Assembly (NCBI GenBank): GCA_900758895.1 | Contig: CAAETG010000106.1 | Span: 1-11,351 of the forward strand | DNA length: 11,351 nucleotides | From: Bacilli bacterium | GTDB taxonomy: Bacteria > Bacillota_I > Bacilli_A > RF39 > UBA660 | Reading direction: 5' to 3' | Shown: positions 7,059 through 11,351 of the stretch, piece after piece | Layout: each line of letters opens with the position of its first letter | Position numbering within the stretch: position 1 is the stretch's first letter | Translations under genes and position numbers: made by a program | Notes under the pieces: model-generated | Told to the model about the DNA's origin: nothing | What the model saw: only the letters and a program-made list of their open reading frames with translations | Databases searched by the model: none

Positions 7059-7433
7059 ATGGCACGTATTAAGAATATTGAATTACCAAGCGAAAAACAA
7101 ATTTGGATTGGCTTAACTGCTATCTATGGTATTGGTAAAAGCTTAGGTAAAACTATTTGTCTAAATGCAAATGTTAATCCTGAAACGAAAGTTAAGGATT
7201 TAACGGATGATGAAGTTGCTCGTTTACGTAAAGAAGTAGATAATCATGTTGTTGAAGGTGATCTACGTCGTAACACGCAAATGAGTATTAAAAACAAAAT
7301 GGAAATTAACTGCTACCAAGGTGTAAGACATAAAAAAGGTCTTCCAGTTCGTGGACAAAGAACAAACCGTAATGCTCATACTCGTAAGGGTAGAGGTAAA
7401 GTAGTAGCTAACAAGAAAAAAGTAGGAAAGTAG
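7059..7433 (+). CDS. rpsM: 30S ribosomal protein S13
   Basis: S13 lies in the 30S head and forms bridges to L5 and the P-site tRNA. The 124-residue protein has an N-terminal helix-two-turns-helix domain starting MARIKNIELPSEKQIWIGLT and IYGIGKSLGKTIC. The long C-terminal part has GDLRRNTQMSIKNKMEINCY, GVRHKKGLPVRGQRTNRNAHTRKGR and a Lys-rich end. The start region is somewhat diverged from the usual MARIAGVDIPR-type opening, but the C-terminal rRNA/tRNA-contacting motif is fully conserved. TAAGGAGG just upstream, five bases of A/T before the ATG, sets the start. Its TAG stop is fused with the rpsK ribosome site. Confidence 0.98.
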   Translation: MARIKNIELPSEKQIWIGLTAIYGIGKSLGKTICLNANVNPETKVKDLTDDEVARLRKEVDNHVVEGDLRRNTQMSIKNKMEINCYQGVRHKKGLPVRGQRTNRNAHTRKGRGKVVANKKKVGK

Positions 7434-7444
7434 GAGGTTAGATT

Positions 7445-7828
7445 ATGGCATATAATAGAAGAAAAAGAAAAGTAAAGAAGAATATTCCTGAAGCTGTAGC
7501 TCATATTCATTCTACTTATAATAATACAATTGTTACTATTACAGAAAAAGATGGTAGTGTTATAGCTTGGGCATCAAGTGGTACTATTGGTTATAAAGGA
7601 AGTAAAAAGAAAACTCCTTTTGCCGCAGGTATTGCTGCTGATGCAGCTGCAAAAGCAGCTATGGAACAAGGTGTTAAAAAAGTTGATGTAGTTGTTAAAG
7701 GACTTGGTAGTGGTAGAGAAACTGCTATTCGTTCACTTCAAGCTGCAGGTTTAGAAATTACTTCAATTATGGATGAAACTCCAGTTCCACATAATGGTTG
7801 TCGTCCACCAAAACGTCCAAGAAATTAG
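7445..7828 (+). CDS. rpsK: 30S ribosomal protein S11
   Basis: S11 forms part of the 30S platform next to the E-site mRNA. The 127-residue protein shows the conserved AHIHSTYNNTIVTITEKDGSVIAW run at about 19-42, SSGTIGYKGSKKKTPFAAG near 44-62, VVVKGLGSGRETAIRSLQAAGL and the C-terminal TPVPHNGCRPPKRPRN, all diagnostic. AGGAGG at 7432-7437 overlaps the stop of rpsM, with seven bases to the ATG. The gene is followed after 23 bases by rpoA. Confidence 0.98.
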   Translation: MAYNRRKRKVKKNIPEAVAHIHSTYNNTIVTITEKDGSVIAWASSGTIGYKGSKKKTPFAAGIAADAAAKAAMEQGVKKVDVVVKGLGSGRETAIRSLQAAGLEITSIMDETPVPHNGCRPPKRPRN

Positions 7829-7851
7829 GTAATAAAGAAAGGGTAGAAGAT

Positions 7852-8796
7852 ATGATTAGTTTTGAAAAACCAGAATACAAAATTAGTGAATACCAAGAAA
7901 GTAATCACTATGGAAAATTTGAATTAGAACCCCTTGAAAGAGGTTTTGGAACAACGATTGGAAATGCTTTAAGAAGAGTTATGCTATCAAGCTTACCAGG
8001 AAGTGCAATTACTTCTGTTAAAATTGAAGGTGTACTTCATGAATTCCAAAAGATTGATGGTGTTGTAGAGGATGTAACTAGTATTGTTTTAGCACTTAAG
8101 AATGTAGTAGTTAAAAATCATACAGAAGAAGTTAAAACATTACATTTATTTAAAGATACAGAAGGTCCTGTTACGGCAGGAGATTTTGAGAAAAATGCTG
8201 ATGTTGATGTTATTAATCCAGACTTAGTTATTTGTAACTTAGCCCAGGGTGGTAAAATCGATATGGAAGTTACTGTCTTTAATGGTAAAGGTTACGTTGA
8301 TGCAAAAGAAAATAAGAAATTATTTGCAGAAAATAAAGTGGGAGTAATTGCAATTGATTCTAATTATTCTCCTATCGAACTTGTTAAATATGAAGTAGAA
8401 TCTACTCGGGTTGGACAAAATGAAAATTATGATAAATTAACAATGGAAATTAATACCGATGGATCTATGATGCCAGAGGAAGCGATGGCACTTGCTGCTA
8501 GAATATTAATTGAACACTTTAATATTATTGCTGATCTTAACAGTATTAGTGATATTACTGGATTAATGCAAGAAAAGAAAGTGGATACAATTACTAAAAC
8601 TTTGGAAACTCCAATTGAAGAAATTGAATTCTCTGTTAGAGCTTATAACTGTCTTAAAAGAGCTGGTATTCATACCGTTCAAGACCTTATTTCTAAGAGA
8701 GAAGTGGAAGTTACTAAGATCCGTAATTTAGGTAAGAAATCACTTAAAGAAGTTTTAGATAAAGTAGCAGAAATGGGACTTAAATTTAGAGATTAA
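7852..8796 (+). CDS. rpoA: DNA-directed RNA polymerase alpha subunit
   Basis: RpoA forms the dimer that nucleates assembly of RNA polymerase and contacts upstream promoter DNA and activators. The 314-residue product has the N-terminal assembly domain with FELEPLERGFGTTIGNALRR at about 23-42 and VMLSSLPGSAITSVKIEGVLHEF next. The C-terminal domain spans about 250-308 and includes VRAYNCLKRAGIHTVQDLIS and IRNLGKKSLKEV, with two helix-hairpin-helix-like turns. The start at 7852 is chosen because MISFEKPEY resembles family starts and AAAGGG lies at 7838-7843. An in-frame ATG at 7798 lies inside rpsK and gives residues unlike RpoA. Both domains are complete. Confidence 0.97.
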   Translation: MISFEKPEYKISEYQESNHYGKFELEPLERGFGTTIGNALRRVMLSSLPGSAITSVKIEGVLHEFQKIDGVVEDVTSIVLALKNVVVKNHTEEVKTLHLFKDTEGPVTAGDFEKNADVDVINPDLVICNLAQGGKIDMEVTVFNGKGYVDAKENKKLFAENKVGVIAIDSNYSPIELVKYEVESTRVGQNENYDKLTMEINTDGSMMPEEAMALAARILIEHFNIIADLNSISDITGLMQEKKVDTITKTLETPIEEIEFSVRAYNCLKRAGIHTVQDLISKREVEVTKIRNLGKKSLKEVLDKVAEMGLKFRD

Positions 8797-8807
8797 GGAG
8801 GACTAAC

Positions 8808-9149
8808 ATGCAATATAGAAAATTAAGTAGAGAATCAAGACACAGAAGAAGTATCCTTGCTAATATTACTCGTGATGTAATTATGAATGAAGCAGTTGTT
8901 ACGACTGAAGCTAGAGCGAAGGAAGTAAGAAAGTTTGTTGATAAGATGATTACTTATGGTAAGAGAGGTACTTTAGTTAGTAGAAGAAAAGCTTTGGCTT
9001 TCCTTTACAATGATAGTGAAGTTGTGAATAAAGTATTTAATGAACTTGCTAAGCGTTACGAAACTAGAAATGGTGGTTATACAAGAATTATTAAACTTAA
9101 TGAACGCCATGGTGATGATGCATTACAAGTTAGACTTGAACTTGTTTAG
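8808..9149 (+). CDS. rplQ: 50S ribosomal protein L17
   Basis: L17 lies near the exit tunnel on the 50S subunit. The 113-residue protein is typical: MQYRKLSRESRHRRSILANI, then TEARAKEVRKFVDKMITYGKRGTL around residues 33-56, and the ending YTRIIKLNERHGDDALQVRLELV. AAGGAGG at 8795-8801 overlaps the stop of rpoA. It is the last gene of the long operon: a hairpin terminator starts on its stop codon. The energy-coupling factor transporter genes and truA that follow rplQ in Bacillus are not here. Confidence 0.98.
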   Translation: MQYRKLSRESRHRRSILANITRDVIMNEAVVTTEARAKEVRKFVDKMITYGKRGTLVSRRKALAFLYNDSEVVNKVFNELAKRYETRNGGYTRIIKLNERHGDDALQVRLELV

Positions 9150-9175
9150 AGAACTGTTTTTTACAGTTCTTTTTG
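9148..9175 (+). terminator. Rho-independent terminator of the spc-alpha operon
   Basis: AGAACTG at 9150-9156 pairs perfectly with CAGTTCT at 9164-9170 around a seven-base loop (TTTTTTA). A G-U and an A-T pair (9149-9171, 9148-9172) could extend the stem. A run of T at 9170-9174 follows. It begins at the rplQ stop codon, so transcription of the ribosomal cluster very likely ends here, although the U tract is short and some readthrough into the small gene at 9257 is possible. Confidence 0.85.
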
Positions 9176-9182
9176 TATAATT

Positions 9183-9226
9183 AATGTCAATTACTATTAA
9201 AAAAACTTTTTAAATATAATGACATT
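9183..9226. repeat. Inverted repeats around the small-gene promoter
   Basis: AATGTCA at 9183-9189 is matched by its reverse complement TGACATT at 9220-9226, with 30 bases between. Nested inside is a second perfect inverted repeat, TTAAAAA at 9197-9203 and TTTTTAA at 9207-9213, with a three-base loop. Together they bracket the TATAAT at 9215-9220. They could be a protein-binding site or an RNA fold, but the arms are short and AT-rich, so chance cannot be excluded. Confidence 0.35.
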
Positions 9227-9235
9227 TTGTATAAT
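9191..9235 (+). promoter_or_regulatory. Probable promoter region for the small gene at 9257
   Basis: Two perfect TATAAT boxes lie at 9215-9220 and 9230-9235. The first is better placed: a start near 9227 would leave about 30 bases of leader before the ATG, whereas the second would start transcription at the ribosome site. A possible but weak -35 is TTACTA at 9191-9196, with an 18-base spacer. The DNA is almost all A and T, so chance matches are likely. I infer a promoter mainly because a terminator lies directly upstream. Confidence 0.45.
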
Positions 9236-9256
9236 TTAGTTAGGAGAGTGATTTGA

Positions 9257-9463
9257 ATGGATTCAAATTTTAAAACTGGGTTAGATATTATAATAGAAAA
9301 TCAAAGGGAATTATTAAAACAACAACGTATTAACAATATGTTATTACTTGCTAATAATCCTAACTTGTCACCAGAAGTGCAGCAGGAATATTTGAATAGA
9401 GCATTGGTGCTTATGGGTGAAACTCTAGGACGTACAGATGATGCTTCATCAAGATTTCTATAA
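9257..9463 (+). CDS. Small protein of unknown function, 68 residues
   Basis: I do not recognise this protein. AGGAG at 9242-9246 lies ten bases before an ATG that opens a 68-codon frame ending in TAA. The sequence MDSNFKTGLDIIIENQREL begins a likely long helix (about residues 6-33, with LLKQQRINNMLLLA). A turn at NNPNLSPEV is followed by a second helix (about 38-57, QQEYLNRALVLMGETL), then a polar tail TDDASSRFL. There is no signal peptide, membrane segment, cysteine or zinc motif, so it is probably a small soluble two-helix protein. It sits alone between two terminators, between the ribosomal operon and a convergent gene. The good ribosome site and the local promoter-like boxes support it as a real gene. 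Confidence 0.72.
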   Translation: MDSNFKTGLDIIIENQRELLKQQRINNMLLLANNPNLSPEVQQEYLNRALVLMGETLGRTDDASSRFL

Positions 9464-9499
9464 CAAATTTATTAATAGTGTATATTGCTTTTTTGCATA

Positions 9500-9533
9500 A
9501 AATAAACTCAAGATTTGTGTCTTGAGTTTATTT
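9500..9533. terminator. Bidirectional terminator between convergent genes
   Basis: A perfect 14-bp stem, left arm 9500-9513 and right arm 9520-9533, closes a six-base loop (TTTGTG). The outer part is A/T and the middle is ACTCAAGA/TCTTGAGT, so both strands get a T-rich 3' side. It serves the small gene at 9257 on the plus strand and the carboxypeptidase gene on the minus strand. The TGA stop of the latter (9508-9510) lies inside the stem. Confidence 0.85.
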
Positions 9534-10638
9534 CATATAAATCATAGTATTCATCATATGTTAATCCAGAATCATGAACTTTGGTTGCTAATTCTACACC
9601 TAAATATCTTAAATGCCATGGTTCTTCCATAAACTGAGTAATGTGCTGTTTTCCTTTAGGATATCTTACAATAAAGCCATATTTATAAGAATTGTCTAGC
9701 ATCCATTCATAATCTTTATCGGTTAAGTTATCATTTAGCGTGTTGCTTCTAATATCGATTGCAAGTCCTAATTGATGTTCTGAGAATCCTGGTCTAGCTG
9801 AATAAGTATCAGCTGCTTCTCTACCATCTCTGGCCACATAGCGATTGTAAAGTGTGTTTTGTGTATCATATGAGCGATATGCACTGAATGGATAAACGAT
9901 TACATTATCAAGTAAAGCGGCACTAGAAAGTTGTTCATATGCTTCAGCAGCTTCACTCCTTAAATAATAAGTATATCCATTATTATAAGATAGAGCAACT
10001 AGATCATTCGGTTCATAATCATCTGGTAACTTGTGATATTTGTTGACAAGAATGGTTAAATCGTTTTGTGCTTCTTCTTCTGTGTATTCTGTATATTCAG
10101 AATATCCCTCTTTGTCTAATCCAATATTAACATAAGTAACAACTGTTGCTAAATCATATTCTTCATTATCTTTTTGATAGTTTAAGTATCTTTCTAAATT
10201 TTCGATATCAAAATTCGTGATATCTTTAAAAGCCAATATGTCTATATAATCCATATTTAATAATATGTTAATATCATTTTTCATATTCTTAGTAATATAA
10301 TTTATTTCTTCACTGTTATAGTTCTTATCTAAAAGTTTGTTAATGATATTACCAAAATTCGTCATATTTGTATATTCTATTTGATAATAGTTTTCTAAGT
10401 ATTGTTCTTTTAAATTATTTGTTTCTAGTAATACTTCAATTGTTTGTGAATACTCTCTTTTATTTATTTCTTCATATAAATTTAATTCTTTCATTACATT
10501 GATGGCTGTTTCACTATATGGTGATGTTTCTTCTGGTTGATTGTTATGTTGCAGTAGTTTTAATGTTGTTATGGTGATAATTGCCACTATTAAAATAATT
10601 AAAAGAGAAATTAGAAATATTTTTAATCCTTTATTCAT
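9508..10638 (-). CDS. Membrane-anchored M15-family D,D-carboxypeptidase (VanY-like)
   Basis: The C-terminal domain (about residues 205-360 of 376) matches the M15B zinc peptidases that remove the terminal D-Ala from peptidoglycan peptides. Visible motifs are SAYRSYDTQ near 252-260, SEHQLGLAIDI with zinc ligands H288 and D295, and EEPWHLRY with catalytic E339 and ligand H342. Residues 6-29 form one hydrophobic helix, an uncleaved anchor or signal, placing the enzyme outside the membrane. Between them, about 40-200, is a long acidic, Tyr/Asn-rich, helical region with no motif I know. AGGAGG at 10644-10649 precedes the ATG by five bases. It is a single-gene unit; no vancomycin-resistance genes are near, so a normal wall-trimming role is likely. 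Endopeptidase activity remains possible. Confidence 0.88.
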   Translation of the reverse strand: MNKGLKIFLISLLIILIVAIITITTLKLLQHNNQPEETSPYSETAINVMKELNLYEEINKREYSQTIEVLLETNNLKEQYLENYYQIEYTNMTNFGNIINKLLDKNYNSEEINYITKNMKNDINILLNMDYIDILAFKDITNFDIENLERYLNYQKDNEEYDLATVVTYVNIGLDKEGYSEYTEYTEEEAQNDLTILVNKYHKLPDDYEPNDLVALSYNNGYTYYLRSEAAEAYEQLSSAALLDNVIVYPFSAYRSYDTQNTLYNRYVARDGREAADTYSARPGFSEHQLGLAIDIRSNTLNDNLTDKDYEWMLDNSYKYGFIVRYPKGKQHITQFMEEPWHLRYLGVELATKVHDSGLTYDEYYDLYEINSRHKS

Positions 10639-10648
10639 GTAGTCCTCC

Positions 10649-10664
10649 TAATATAATTATATTA
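10649..10664. repeat. 16-bp perfect palindrome over the promoter start site
   Basis: TAATATAATTATATTA is identical to its reverse complement. It overlaps the -10 hexamer and the expected transcription start of the carboxypeptidase gene and ends beside the ribosome site. The position suits an operator, but the sequence is pure A/T, where palindromes arise easily. Confidence 0.4.
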
Positions 10665-10669
10665 TATCA
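10661..10669 (-). promoter_or_regulatory. Extended -10 promoter of the carboxypeptidase gene
   Basis: Read on the minus strand, TGATATAAT is an ideal extended -10 element (TGnTATAAT). A start about seven bases on would give a leader of roughly 16 bases before the ATG at 10638, just enough for AGGAGG. No good -35 hexamer is seen 17 bases upstream (AAGATT), as is common for extended -10 promoters. The preceding gene ends at a terminator, so this gene needs its own promoter. Confidence 0.7.
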
Positions 10670-10708
10670 TGATTTTGAGTATTAATCTTAAATTTATTTG
10701 CACTTTAC

Positions 10709-10734
10709 AAAAAAAACAGAAACTAGAGTTCTGT
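10709..10734 (-). terminator. Rho-independent terminator of the membrane-protein unit
   Basis: On the minus strand ACAGAA and TTCTGT (plus positions 10729-10734 and 10716-10721) form a six-bp stem with a seven-base loop, followed directly by eight T (plus-strand A run at 10709-10716). The stop codon of the gene above lies within the loop. The stem is short, but the T tract is strong. Confidence 0.75.
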
Positions 10735-11196
10735 ATTTTCATAATCTTTGGCTTTATTTTTGATAAATCTAGTAAATATAAGAATTGCTGTAACTGCATA
10801 TAATATTTCAAAACTTAAATTCCATATTGTATATAAGATGTCGTTACTTACTAATACATTAAAGATTGTACTTATGGTATCTCTTACATATATAAATGGT
10901 ATTTTTATTAATATAATTAAGATGAAAACATATAAGAAAAAGAATAATAAATCTAATAATACTTTTTTATTTTTGCTTTTTATTGCTTCTATTATTTGAG
11001 ATACGGAATCAAAGAATGAAGTTTTTTTGGTTACTTTGATATTTAGGCCTCTTTTTTGATAAATTGCATTGGCAATATCTTCTACTTTTTGATTGTAATC
11101 TGTATTTTCATAATTTTTTAATTCTTCTTCTTGTGCTTGTTTGCTTAAATATCTTAATTGATATTTTAGTTCTTTTAAAAATTTTTCTTTATCCAT
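10723..11196 (-). CDS. Small two-helix membrane protein, possible HAAS/DUF1700-like N-terminus
   Basis: The 157-residue product starts MDKEKFLKELKYQLRYLSKQ, followed by acidic helical sequence and EDIANAIYQKRGL near residues 39-51. This resembles, in shortened form, the N-terminal helical domain of HAAS/DUF1700 proteins, which in Bacillota are often paired with PadR-type regulators. Two membrane helices follow, at about 79-104 and 121-143, and a short charged tail. AAGGAG at 11203-11208 lies six bases before the ATG. The start overlaps the end of the upstream minus-strand gene by 8 bases, so the two are co-translated. The usual DUF4097 partner is not downstream; a terminator is. A membrane-bound sensor or anti-regulator role is inference only, and the family match is by eye. 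Confidence 0.72.
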   Translation of the reverse strand: MDKEKFLKELKYQLRYLSKQAQEEELKNYENTDYNQKVEDIANAIYQKRGLNIKVTKKTSFFDSVSQIIEAIKSKNKKVLLDLLFFFLYVFILIILIKIPFIYVRDTISTIFNVLVSNDILYTIWNLSFEILYAVTAILIFTRFIKNKAKDYENTEL

Positions 11197-11351
11197 AATA
11201 TTCTCCTTCTAAATGACCTTTTTTAAAAGTAATTTCGCTATCTAATAATAGGTCGGTTGTTATTATTATATCATCTTTTTGAGTATCTTTCTTACTGTAT
11301 TTTGCTAAAGTTATTGTACTTTCTTCTTCTATTATATTTTTATTTGTATAA
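11189..11351 (-). CDS. 3' end of an unidentified gene, cut by the window edge
   Basis: An open frame enters from the right edge and runs 53 codons to a TAA, with no in-frame ATG, GTG or TTG start inside the window. The visible C-terminus is polar and charged, with alternating patterns such as STITLAKYSKK and DIIITTDLLLDSEITFKKG that look like beta strands, ending HLEGEYYG. The stop lies inside the first codons of the next gene (ATGGATAA, 8-base overlap), a sign of a real, coupled operon. I do not recognise the family. A PadR regulator would often occupy this place, but this tail does not look like the helical end of PadR proteins. Confidence 0.6.
   Translation of the reverse strand, partial: YTNKNIIEEESTITLAKYSKKDTQKDDIIITTDLLLDSEITFKKGHLEGEYYG

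Noticed and set aside
7798..7851. Earlier ATG for rpoA
   Set aside because: It would overlap rpsK by 31 bases and add 18 residues unlike any RpoA start, while 7852 follows AAAGGG and gives the family start.
9508..10638. Vancomycin resistance cluster
   Set aside because: Only a VanY-like carboxypeptidase is present, without vanH, vanA/B, vanX or a VanRS pair nearby, so a general wall role is more likely.
10748..10999. Plus-strand frame of 83 codons opposite the membrane protein gene
   Set aside because: It mirrors the membrane-protein gene; the minus-strand frame has a good ribosome site and coupling to the gene before it, and this one has neither.
1..11351. Mobile element, CRISPR array, tRNA, rRNA or riboswitch
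   Set aside because: I saw no transposase or integrase, no regularly spaced repeats, no cloverleaf and no known riboswitch core; nearly all bases are covered by identified genes.

Overview
The window is AT-rich DNA from a low-GC Gram-positive (Bacillota-type) bacterium. The gene order matches the spc and alpha ribosomal protein operons: rpsQ-rplN-rplX-rplE-rpsN-rpsH-rplF-rplR-rpsE-rplO-secY-adk-map-infA-rpmJ-rpsM-rpsK-rpoA-rplQ. The adk-map-infA-rpmJ block inside the cluster, the short zinc-type S14 and a zinc-type adenylate kinase lid all fit this group. Tryptophans are encoded by TGG, and one gene ends with TGA beside a terminator hairpin, so the code looks standard rather than the Mycoplasma type. 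Strong AT bias and absence of L30 suggest an uncultured gut-type Bacilli/Mycoplasmatota-like lineage (RF39-like). That placement is inference only.

Positions 1-9149 hold nineteen tightly packed plus-strand genes: ribosomal proteins, the SecY translocon, adenylate kinase, methionine aminopeptidase, IF-1 and RNA polymerase alpha. Spacers are 0-20 bases and several genes overlap. Many stop codons are fused with the next Shine-Dalgarno sequence, which suggests translational coupling. The segment begins inside the operon; its promoter and the S10-type genes lie upstream. It ends at a hairpin terminator just after rplQ. Departures from the textbook set are: no rpmD (L30) between rpsE and rplO, an L24 whose C-terminal part is replaced by a short charged tail, an IF-1 with an N-terminal extension, and an adenylate kinase with an altered P-loop.

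Positions 9150-9540 hold a small orphan gene of 68 codons with its own likely promoter region, closed by a strong hairpin that also serves the convergent gene.

Positions 9508-11351 are on the minus strand. They hold a membrane-anchored M15-family D,D-carboxypeptidase (VanY-like) with its own extended -10 promoter. Upstream of it lies a separate unit: the 3' end of an unidentified gene, overlapped by 8 bases by a small two-helix membrane protein with a possible HAAS/DUF1700-like N-terminus, closed by a terminator.

Most of the window is core housekeeping DNA. I see no mobile element, CRISPR array, tRNA, rRNA or clear new system. The least explained parts are the small orphan gene and the minus-strand membrane-protein unit at the right edge.
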